64,000 nucleotides of DNA from positions 20,994 through 84,993 of the forward strand of contig JADFNS010000008.1 in NCBI GenBank assembly GCA_022563255.1, read 5' to 3'. The notes beneath the pieces are model-generated. The model searched no databases. It worked only from the letters and a program-made list of their open reading frames with translations, and was not told the DNA's origin. The translations under genes and the position numbers were made by a program. This stretch comes from Pseudomonadota bacterium. Its GTDB lineage: Bacteria > Pseudomonadota > Gammaproteobacteria > Steroidobacterales > Woeseiaceae. Of this stretch, positions 56,597-63,479 are shown piece by piece; within the stretch, counting starts at the first letter, position 1, and each line of letters starts with the position of its first letter.

Positions 56597-59341
56597 TTAC
56601 TTGCGCAACACATCTGACTTCAGTTCGGCCAATGCATTCCGCCAGCGATCTACAGAAAGCCGGTAGTATTCTTCCCAGTCTTCACTTCCGGGAATTCCCG
56701 CCACGGTCACGGTCAGCGTCGTGACGCCGTCTTTTTCGCGGATGACGTGCCCTATGGTGATTGGGCCCGTGGGCAAGGCTTCTTCCTGCTCGGCTGGCGC
56801 TATGACCATGCGCATACGGCGTTGCGGCATGAATATATCCAGCCGGCCACTCATCGAATAACCGTCGCGCAAATCCATTTCGAAAGGTCCGCCAATGTAA
56901 GGGGCGAAGGACCCGTCCCGAGCGAGCCAGCGCTTCAATATCTCGATATCCGTAATCGCCGCCCAGATCTCGGACCTGTCGCATGACGTATCGAGCTGCT
57001 CTACATGGCTGCGGGTTATGTCCTCCACGGGTACCGCCGGTTCAGTCTCCGGGGCCGGCTGCACGGGTTTTGGCGCCGGTTTTTGCTGTTCCGGATAAGA
57101 AACTATATGCAGATCGCGTTGCGGGAACGGGATCGTGATACCGGCTTTGCGGAATTCTTTGTCAATTTCGAAGTTCAAGTCGCTTGTTACCGAGAATCTG
57201 CGTTCGATACGTTGGATACGCACGCGCAACTCAAAGTCGAGTGAACTGTCGCCGAAACGCATGAACAAAGCGCTCGGCGCCGGTGCACGTCCATCTGTGA
57301 TGACTTCGGGATGCTCCCGACCGACGTTCTCAAGAATATCGCGGACTTTCTCGACATCTGAACCGTAGGCGACGCCAATCCGCAATTGCAGGCGGCCGTG
57401 CGTATCGCGGAGCACCCAGTTCGTTACTTGTCCCGACACCAGTTCGGAATTCGGTACCAATACGTTCTGGTTGTCGAGAGTCTCGATCTCCGTCGCGCGA
57501 AGGCGGATGCTGCGCACGAAGCCCTCCACCTTGCCGACTGTAACGAAGTCCCCCGCACGAATCGGGCGCTCAAACAGCAGGATCAGGCCGGACACGAAGT
57601 TGTTGGCGATTTCCTGCATGCCAAATCCGAGGCCCAATGCCAGGGCGCCGGAGACAATGGCAAGGCCAGTCAGGTCGACGCTCGCAGCCTTCAGTGATAT
57701 CAGTATCGCCACAATGAATGCGACGTATCCGAACAGAGTCAAAATCGCGTCCCGGGCGCCTCGCTCGATAACAATGCGTTGCAACCACCGGCGGTCTACC
57801 CAGCGCTTGATCCATCCAATCATGACCACCAATACTACGAACAGGAGAACACCACCAACGACGTCCTTTGGCACCAGGGAGAAGCTGCCGAATTCCCAGC
57901 GCTCGACGATCGACAGCCGGAGCTTGCCAAGCGTGGAGCCAGTGTTGTCCCAGACATAAATAAGGTACACGATGGCACTGATCCAAAGCACGAGGTCGGC
58001 GACCAGCTGCATGAAACCGATGCCGGTTCCCGAGCCCTTGTCGCTGATGCCGAGAGTCGTTCGAACTTGCGTCGCTGTCGGCGTTTTTTGCTCGAGCAGG
58101 TAATTGAAACCGACGTAGAACAGCCACAGGAATATCCAGAGCACGAACAGGGCCAGTCCGGTACTCGCGATACCCTCGACCAGATAGCCCGAGAGGTTTT
58201 GATAGCCCATGAACAACGCGAAAATCGCAAAGACGGTTATTGCGGCGGCAGCGAACCGCAGAGTCCTGTAGCGCTGTTGCAGGCCCGGAATGCGACCGAG
58301 ATAGGTCAGAACTACCAGCAGGGCCACTGCAACGATGAATATCATCGATGCGCGACCGGCCACATGCGCCTGGGTTGCACGAACAGCCAGCCATTCGCCG
58401 CCCAGGAATACATAGCTTAGAGCGATTGCGCCGGCTAAGAACCGCAGTCGCACACGCAATGGCCGGACATGGTCCGGAATCAGACCCTTCACATCGGCAG
58501 CGGGTGATAGCGGACCGGTCGCCCAATTGACGACGACACAAGAAAGTCCAACGGCGAAAATCGCGATGGCAACGCGAACAACCAGCATATCGCTGGAGGC
58601 ATTGGGTATGGCGATTGACAGGATCAGAAACAGGGCAGCGCCTTCCAGCCACAGGGGCGAAAATTCCGCCAGCGGTTTCGGCAACAGGTACTTCATCTTG
58701 TATGGCGCTTCGTCACCGCCCGCAGACGCGTACCAGATCAAAAATCTCTTGCGGATGAAGAGTCCGGTAAACGCTGCGATGGATCCTGCGATGATCAGCA
58801 ACCAGAGCAACCTGATCGGTGTAAGACCGTCAACAAGTTGCAAATCGAAATTTTCGCGAAATTTCGTTGGCCAGTCCGCGATTCGTCCGGGGAGACCTTT
58901 CGCCAGAGCGATGACGGAGTCAGTGCGGCTGGACAGAAACTGCTGGGACAACTCGTTTTGCCGCGTCGATATTTTTGACGCCATTCCCCGCGCCTGGTCC
59001 ACGAGGCCGTCGCATCTTGCCTGCCGGGCGATCGCCTCATCCAGCAAATTACGGATACTCTGGCGCTGCGCGAGGGATTCTGTACTTGCATCTGCGGGAT
59101 CGAGGTCCCTGAGGGGCTCGAATCGCTCCTCCAGCCGGATGCGTGCGGTGCCGTTCACGTCCGCGCATGCGATTGCCGCGAGCTCTATTGTGTTGGCTCT
59201 GCTGCGTGCGTCGTTTAGCGCCTCTGCATCAATGTCATCGTTCGCCAGGAGCGATGTCATGTTCTGCAGGTCATCCCCCGCTTCAATGTCATTAAAAGCA
59301 TTTTCATCCTGCGCCAACGCAGGAAATGCAAGCAATAGCAA
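56597..59341 (-). CDS. Large MscS-type mechanosensitive channel fused to an AHSA1/START-like domain
   Basis: The frame gives 914 residues from a TTG at 59341, but a better N-terminus begins further up (see below). In order: signal peptide, a periplasmic coiled-coil-like region (about 20-165), up to about ten membrane segments (175-560), and the MscS pore and beta domain (564-747). The pore domain shows SGALALGLGFGMQEIANNFVSGLI and LFERPIRAGDFVTVG. A Pro-rich linker (748-773) leads to an AHSA1/SRPBCC domain (774-914: SEIWAAITDIEILKRWLA, GGPFEMDLRDG, W-rich C-terminal helix). The first part suggests osmotic-pressure release. The ligand-binding C-domain is not a usual MscS part. The start is uncertain: the signal peptide n-region lies upstream in a frame that only a CTG (59392) could open. 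Confidence 0.85.
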   Translation of the reverse strand: MLLLAFPALAQDENAFNDIEAGDDLQNMTSLLANDDIDAEALNDARSRANTIELAAIACADVNGTARIRLEERFEPLRDLDPADASTESLAQRQSIRNLLDEAIARQARCDGLVDQARGMASKISTRQNELSQQFLSSRTDSVIALAKGLPGRIADWPTKFRENFDLQLVDGLTPIRLLWLLIIAGSIAAFTGLFIRKRFLIWYASAGGDEAPYKMKYLLPKPLAEFSPLWLEGAALFLILSIAIPNASSDMLVVRVAIAIFAVGLSCVVVNWATGPLSPAADVKGLIPDHVRPLRVRLRFLAGAIALSYVFLGGEWLAVRATQAHVAGRASMIFIVAVALLVVLTYLGRIPGLQQRYRTLRFAAAAITVFAIFALFMGYQNLSGYLVEGIASTGLALFVLWIFLWLFYVGFNYLLEQKTPTATQVRTTLGISDKGSGTGIGFMQLVADLVLWISAIVYLIYVWDNTGSTLGKLRLSIVERWEFGSFSLVPKDVVGGVLLFVVLVVMIGWIKRWVDRRWLQRIVIERGARDAILTLFGYVAFIVAILISLKAASVDLTGLAIVSGALALGLGFGMQEIANNFVSGLILLFERPIRAGDFVTVGKVEGFVRSIRLRATEIETLDNQNVLVPNSELVSGQVTNWVLRDTHGRLQLRIGVAYGSDVEKVRDILENVGREHPEVITDGRAPAPSALFMRFGDSSLDFELRVRIQRIERRFSVTSDLNFEIDKEFRKAGITIPFPQRDLHIVSYPEQQKPAPKPVQPAPETEPAVPVEDITRSHVEQLDTSCDRSEIWAAITDIEILKRWLARDGSFAPYIGGPFEMDLRDGYSMSGRLDIFMPQRRMRMVIAPAEQEEALPTGPITIGHVIREKDGVTTLTVTVAGIPGSEDWEEYYRLSVDRWRNALAELKSDVLRK

Positions 59342-59388
59342 CAGCAGGGTGGTCGTTACACCCGTCAGGGTCTTTGTCTTGCGGGCGT

Positions 59389-60084
59389 TCAGTTGCGACT
59401 CATCAGTAGCCGCAAGATGTACCAGAACATCATCGCAATGGACGCAAACAAGGCCATTGAAGCCGCAACATACTTGTCCTGCGGGTAGTGATGCATGATG
59501 TTCGATGTGTCATAGAGGATCGCAACGCCGGCGAATCCAATCATGCCAACAGAGAACCAGGTGCCAAGATTCCACCCGAACAGGAATGAGGCGCCGATAA
59601 GCCCCATGACAATGAAGAAGCCCCAGACCAGGACACTGCGCAGGAAGGAAAAGTCCTTGCGCGTAATCATAACTGTCGCTATCAGGGCGACACAGCCGAA
59701 GACCGTCATTCCAGCAGCGCTCTCGATCATGCTGCCGCTGGTATCCATCGTCAGCGCCATGGCCAGCATCGGCACAAACATCAATGCCCAGACAACGACG
59801 AAACCGGCAAAGGCCGCATATTGCGCCGTTTTCGATTGCAGGCGATGGGCGAAATGACTGGCAGCCCAACTCAATGCGATAAAAGCGATCAGCACGGTAC
59901 CGGGGCTGTTGATCATCGGCTGCGCGATGGCCCAGGCAACTCCGGATTTGAACAAGTAAGTTTCAATCGCGACGAGCGACAAAATAGCTCCAACGACATG
60001 CGCATAGCACTTCCAGATAAACTCGGACCGGTCTGAGACCGCAAGGCTTGAAACTGGCGCCATTGAGTTCATGTTGTCTTGCAT
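59389..60084 (-). CDS. Bax inhibitor-1 (BI-1/YccA) family membrane protein
   Basis: The 231-residue protein has seven predicted membrane segments from about residue 25 to 228, with the family features MITRKDFSFLRSVLVWGFFIVMGLIGASF and the C-terminal AILYDTSNIMHHYPQDKYVAASMALFASIAMMFWYILRLL. The paired Asp residues near the C-terminal helices (YDTSN and the following D) match the pH-sensing pair of bacterial BI-1 homologues. Bacterial members include YccA, which modulates FtsH, and YbhL; others leak calcium. ATG 60084 is preferred over the frame extension to 60129. It overlaps the MscS-type gene region downstream, so the two are probably cotranscribed. Confidence 0.88.
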   Translation of the reverse strand: MQDNMNSMAPVSSLAVSDRSEFIWKCYAHVVGAILSLVAIETYLFKSGVAWAIAQPMINSPGTVLIAFIALSWAASHFAHRLQSKTAQYAAFAGFVVVWALMFVPMLAMALTMDTSGSMIESAAGMTVFGCVALIATVMITRKDFSFLRSVLVWGFFIVMGLIGASFLFGWNLGTWFSVGMIGFAGVAILYDTSNIMHHYPQDKYVAASMALFASIAMMFWYILRLLMSRN

Positions 60085-60135
60085 CTGTACGACTCCCACA
60101 AATTTAAATTGAGTAAATTCTACCACCAAACAGGC

Positions 60136-60158
60136 GCAGGCCCCACGGAGGGGCCTGC
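60136..60158 (-). terminator. Strong hairpin, probable old tRNA-Ser terminator
   Basis: GCAGGCCCC (60136-60144) pairs with GGGGCCTGC (60150-60158), 9 bp with a 5-base loop. It lies 7 bases beyond the tRNA-Ser 3'-end copy, in the orientation and position expected of the terminator of a minus-strand tRNA-Ser gene. The T-run is poor (TGTTTGG), so it may act mainly as a processing or stabilising hairpin. Confidence 0.5.
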
Positions 60159-60165
60159 ATTCTTA

Positions 60166-60179
60166 TGGCGGAGAGGGTG
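60166..60179 (-). repeat. attL candidate: 14-base copy of a tRNA-Ser 3' end
   Basis: Read on the minus strand these bases are CACCCTCTCCGCCA, the T-arm end and acceptor with CCA of a typical bacterial tRNA-Ser. The rest of a tRNA does not follow on the upstream side (60180 onward). A short tRNA 3' copy beside an integrase marks one end of an integrated element. The intact tRNA-Ser is expected at the other end, outside this window. Confidence 0.65.
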
Positions 60180-60244
60180 TCCGCGACCTGTAATTCCAAA
60201 CAGTTCCGATAAAGTTCGAAAACCCCTTAATTTCCACCACTTCC

Positions 60245-60320
60245 GGCACAATCCTTGTCTTGTACGTTCCGAGTGTTTCTGGCACAATCCGAACCTAATC
60301 TGTAGGTGGAAATGTAGGTG
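60245..60320 (+). repeat. Short direct repeats upstream of the integrase
   Basis: GGCACAATCC occurs at 60245-60254 and 60281-60290 (36-base period), and TGTAGGTG occurs at 60301-60308 and 60313-60320. Repeats between an att core and an integrase gene are candidates for arm-type integrase or excisionase sites. The rest of 60180-60325 holds no gene. Confidence 0.5.
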
Positions 60321-60325
60321 ATTAC

Positions 60326-61576
60326 ATGGCCGAAAAGCTTTCTGCTACGTTCGTGAAAAAGACGAAGCGACCAGGCAAACACGGAGACGGCCATAATCTA
60401 TACCTGCAGGTTTACGAATCCGCTCGCAAAGACGGCTCAGTCGTCATCACGAAGTCTTGGCTATTCCGATACTCCAGATTTGGAAAGGATACATGGCTCG
60501 GGCTTGGCCCATTTCCAGACGTTTCTCTGTCCGAAGCCCGCGATCTGGCGACCGCTGAACGAAAGAAAAGGCGACAAGGCATCGATCCATTGACAGACAA
60601 GCAGACTCGTCGCCGTGCGATGCGCCTCGCACATGACAACATGATGACTTTCACCGAGTGCGCAAGAAAATACGTTGACTCACAAGAAGCTGGCTGGAGC
60701 AATCCAAAACATATCGCACAATGGCGAAGTACCTTGAACAACATCGCCGGACCCGTTTTCGGTCACCTCGCGGTCGATCAAATTGACACATCGTTGGTTC
60801 TGCGTTGCCTCGAGCCAATATGGATAACGAAAACTGAAACAGCCAATCGCCTGCGCGGTCGGATCGAAGCCGTATTGGACTGGGCCACGGTCCGTGGGTA
60901 TCGAAAGGGTGACAATCCGGCTCGCTGGCGCGGACACCTGGATAAATTGCTACCCAAACCGAGCAAGGTCACGAAGGTTGAGCACCACCCGGCACTGCCC
61001 TATCAAGAGATCGGTACCTTCATGAAGAAGCTGCGTGCGGCTGACGGTGTTGCTGTGCGTGCTCTCGAGGTAACAATACTTACAGCCACGCGGACCAACG
61101 AGGCTATACAAGCGCAATGGACTGAGATTGACCTTGATTCCGGATTGTGGGTTATTCCCGCAGGGCGCATGAAAGCGAACCGCGAACATCGTGTGCCGTT
61201 ATCTCAAGCGGTCGTACGAACTCTCAATTCTTTAGCAGGTCACGACAAGACATACGTATTTCCCGGGCACAAGCGTGATACGCATTTAAGCAACGCCGCG
61301 ATGCTCGCCGTATTGAAGCGAATGAATCGGAGCGACATCACAGTGCATGGGTTTCGATCGACGTTTCGGGATTGGGCTGCAGAGCATACGAACTATCCTC
61401 GTGAAGTTTGCGAGTCGGCGTTAGCGCATACTCTGCGCGATAAAACCGAAGCGGCCTATCGTCGCGGTGATTTGTACGATAAGCGTCTGCGGTTAATGAA
61501 CGACTGGGCGAAGTACTGTGCGAGGGAATCGAGTAAGGCGAGCGTTACGCCAATGAGGGGCCGTCGTCGTGGCTAA
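60326..61576 (+). CDS. P4-type tyrosine recombinase (integrase)
   Basis: The 416-residue site-specific recombinase integrates elements at tRNA 3' ends. It has the DUF4102 arm-binding N-terminus (about 1-90, KHGDGHNLYLQV...SWLFRYSRFGKDTWLGLGPFPDVSLSEARDLA), a core-binding domain (about 105-200) and the catalytic domain with Arg256 (TATRTNEA), His341 and Arg344 (HGFRSTFRDWA), His368 and nucleophile Tyr378 (EAAYRRG). All catalytic residues are present, so it should be active. It lies 150 bases from the tRNA-Ser remnant and reads away from it. The start ATG 60326 has no competing upstream start. Confidence 0.95.
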   Translation: MAEKLSATFVKKTKRPGKHGDGHNLYLQVYESARKDGSVVITKSWLFRYSRFGKDTWLGLGPFPDVSLSEARDLATAERKKRRQGIDPLTDKQTRRRAMRLAHDNMMTFTECARKYVDSQEAGWSNPKHIAQWRSTLNNIAGPVFGHLAVDQIDTSLVLRCLEPIWITKTETANRLRGRIEAVLDWATVRGYRKGDNPARWRGHLDKLLPKPSKVTKVEHHPALPYQEIGTFMKKLRAADGVAVRALEVTILTATRTNEAIQAQWTEIDLDSGLWVIPAGRMKANREHRVPLSQAVVRTLNSLAGHDKTYVFPGHKRDTHLSNAAMLAVLKRMNRSDITVHGFRSTFRDWAAEHTNYPREVCESALAHTLRDKTEAAYRRGDLYDKRLRLMNDWAKYCARESSKASVTPMRGRRRG

Positions 61577-61817
61577 GAACAGGTTCGAAGAATTTCTATT
61601 TGGAATGGATGTTCGTCGTAGCAAATTCACAAAAGCCGAAATAATGACATTCCTCAATCAAGTTCGCACGCACGTGGAAAACGACGCCGACTTCGAACGG
61701 CACGACGAAGCAAGCGCGCTAATGTACGCACTGAATACATGCCAATTACGTGCGACCACAGATAGTGAGGCAAATGCCATACGCAGAGCAGAGGATACTT
61801 TCTTGGCCTCTGTGTAG
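61569..61817 (+). CDS. Hypothetical 82-residue protein of the element
   Basis: The frame starts with GTG 61569, overlapping the integrase stop by 8 bases. The product is mostly helical and charged: FEEFLFGMDVRRSKFTKAEIMTFLNQVRTHVENDADFERHDEASALMYALNTCQLRATTDSEANAIRRAEDTFLASV in outline. No signal peptide, membrane segment or motif is recognised. Coupled position after the integrase suggests a real gene of the element. Function unknown; an excision cofactor is conceivable but unsupported. Confidence 0.6.
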   Translation: MAKNRFEEFLFGMDVRRSKFTKAEIMTFLNQVRTHVENDADFERHDEASALMYALNTCQLRATTDSEANAIRRAEDTFLASV

Positions 61818-61897
61818 TTGCATATGATGGTCGCATCATCTACGAAGCCGTCCAATCAGAGATCCAAGCCGAAGGAATCAAGACGCGGGCAAATAAT

Positions 61898-62062
61898 ATG
61901 TTGATTCGAAATAAGGATCTTGTCGCTGATTACCACAAATTCGAGGTCGAGCTGGGGTGTTTACAGGCTCGCCGCAAACTCAGGGAAGATTACAAATTAA
62001 CGCTAACTCGCATAAATCAAGTATTGAAAGAGCATGGCATCGCCATTAATCGAAAGCAATAG
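61898..62062 (+). CDS. Possible 54-residue protein (short ORF)
   Basis: ATG 61898 opens 54 codons: helical, basic (pI high), with KDLVADYHKFEVELGCLQARR, then KLTLTRINQVLKEHGIAINRKQ. The frame stays open upstream to about 61769 without an ATG, GTG or TTG, and that stretch also looks protein-like. So this may be the end of a longer gene that lost its start, or a short gene of its own. Apart from this ORF, 61818-62233 has no gene; it also holds the inverted repeat at 62064-62124. Confidence 0.35.
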   Translation: MLIRNKDLVADYHKFEVELGCLQARRKLREDYKLTLTRINQVLKEHGIAINRKQ

Positions 62063-62063
62063 T

Positions 62064-62124
62064 TCAGATTTTCGCTTATCGCGCATCGACACACTAATTC
62101 TGCTGTCCAAAATCGAAAATCTGA
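62064..62124. repeat. 11-bp inverted repeat upstream of alpA-like gene
   Basis: TCAGATTTTCG (62064-62074) and CGAAAATCTGA (62114-62124) are perfect inverted copies 39 bases apart. They lie 110-170 bases before the AlpA-like gene. The AT-rich palindromic arms suit a dimeric regulator with looping, or a stem-loop. No terminator T-run follows. Confidence 0.55.
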
Positions 62125-62233
62125 TCCTACGTTTTTAGTTCCAAGCTCGATTACTGTGGCATGACCGACGAAGTCAATATAGTGCTGGACACTGCTTACG
62201 AAATCTGGAGTGTTCAACGTGACGGTTATTTGA

Positions 62234-62464
62234 TTGCTTCGTCGGCCAGAGGTCGAAAGTTGCACCGGGCTCTCTCGGGCACGAATCTACGAATCGATGG
62301 ACGCCGGCAGGTTTCCACGCCCTGTAAAGATTGGCCCACGAGCGGTCGCTTGGGTCGAGTCCGAGATTGACGATTGGCTGCGCCAACGAATTGCAGATCG
62401 CGACAACGACAGTCAGTTCAATAACGACAAAGACGAAATGCCTGCGCCGGTTGCCCAGCAGTGA
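62234..62464 (+). CDS. AlpA-family excisionase/regulator
   Basis: The 76-residue protein matches the AlpA/MerR-like winged helix: LRRPEVESCTGLSRARIYESMDAGRFPRPVKIGPRAVAWVESEIDDWLRQRI (pieces). Phage and island AlpA proteins activate integrase or act as excisionases. The start is TTG 62234, directly after a stop codon, and it gives the usual N-terminus. The end is a short acidic tail. The stop overlaps the next gene (GTGA). A shifted overlapping frame from 62161 is judged a shadow. Confidence 0.88.
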   Translation: MLRRPEVESCTGLSRARIYESMDAGRFPRPVKIGPRAVAWVESEIDDWLRQRIADRDNDSQFNNDKDEMPAPVAQQ

Positions 62465-63249
62465 CCGGTGAACCGACCATGAAAAGCCAAAACGACGATC
62501 TGTGCGAATACGTCGAGGTGGTCTACTGGGATCGCTACCAGTATTCTGACCGACGAAAAAACGCCAATCCGCCGTGGCCTTGGTTTCGTTTGCAGGCCCG
62601 TTTTCTGCGCTCGCCGGAGTGGATGGGCATGAGCAAGCCGATGAGAGCGGACTTTATCGCGGCGCTGAACGCCGCGAACGCCACAGGAAACATGATTCCA
62701 GTGTGCAAAAGTTGGTTAAAAGGATTCGACCTTTCTCCAAATATTTTGCAAAAACTAAGTAAAACTGGACTAACTCGAAGTTTTTTCTTACCTTCAAATG
62801 ACAGACGAATCAAAGACTTAAGGCTAATTTACTCCGGAGGATTACGTCCACCAGAGGCAGAGGCAGAGGCAGAAACAGATAAAAAGGGGAAACTGTCACC
62901 CTTTACGAGCGGTGGTGGTGACCCAAGCGATTCGACAAATAAGTCTGCCAAGAAGGTCTTTGATAAACGGATCGCTGACCTTCCTCAAAGTCTTAACGGT
63001 ATAGGTCGAGGCCGGCGCGACATGGTCAACGTAGTGACCCGATCGGACGAACGATTGAATTGCAAGAATCCGCGACACAAAGATCCGCGATCCTTCGACA
63101 AACTAAAGAAAGCAATACTGCCTATCGCTAAGAAGTTCGACACTCTAGATCCCGACAAAATTCTTCGGATTGGTAAACAATCGCTAAAGATATCGCCGAA
63201 GCAATGTGCAGTAGCAGTACAGCAACTAATTGAGGATGGAGAATTGTGA
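62461..63249 (+). CDS. Putative replication/DNA-binding protein of the element
   Basis: The 262-residue protein (GTG 62461; ATG 62479 is an alternative) starts with FRLQARFLRSPEWMGMSKPMRADFIAALNAANATGNMIP, resembling the N-terminus of phage replication and helix-turn-helix proteins that read short host-encoded regulons. A Glu-Ala repeat (EAEAEAETDKKG, codons around 62855-62877, four GAGGCA units) separates it from a basic C-terminal half with KNPRHKDPRSFDKLKKAILPIAKKF. No Walker or polymerase motif is visible. The location after alpA and the low-complexity linker fit the replication gene of a satellite or prophage, but the call is weak. Confidence 0.45.
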   Translation: MTGEPTMKSQNDDLCEYVEVVYWDRYQYSDRRKNANPPWPWFRLQARFLRSPEWMGMSKPMRADFIAALNAANATGNMIPVCKSWLKGFDLSPNILQKLSKTGLTRSFFLPSNDRRIKDLRLIYSGGLRPPEAEAEAETDKKGKLSPFTSGGGDPSDSTNKSAKKVFDKRIADLPQSLNGIGRGRRDMVNVVTRSDERLNCKNPRHKDPRSFDKLKKAILPIAKKFDTLDPDKILRIGKQSLKISPKQCAVAVQQLIEDGEL

Positions 63250-63479
63250 GCTTACGAAACACAAAATCGATTGACCGAGAGAAAATTGAGGCAGACATCC
63301 TCTATATGGACGAAGACGAACTCGATGAATATATGCAGAACTTCGATCCCAATACGTTGAGCGCTGATGATAATGTGTGGTTTGCTCAGACATTCGGCCT
63401 AATGGCTAAGAGATACGAGGAACAGGCACGACGGCTTTCACGTGTGCTCAGCATTCGAAAGTCGGCGAAATCACGTTGA
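63246..63479 (+). CDS. Hypothetical 77-residue protein
   Basis: GTG 63246 overlaps the preceding stop by 4 bases, so the gene is translationally coupled. The product is helical and acidic in the first half (EADILYMDEDELDEYMQNFDPNTLSADDNVWF) and basic at the end (RRLSRVLSIRKSAKSR). No motif recognised. It could be a partner of the preceding protein. Confidence 0.5.
   Translation: MSLRNTKSIDREKIEADILYMDEDELDEYMQNFDPNTLSADDNVWFAQTFGLMAKRYEEQARRLSRVLSIRKSAKSR

Noticed and set aside
62161-62370. 69-codon frame overlapping the AlpA-like start
   Set aside because: Shifted relative to the AlpA frame, which has strong family residues; this one has none.
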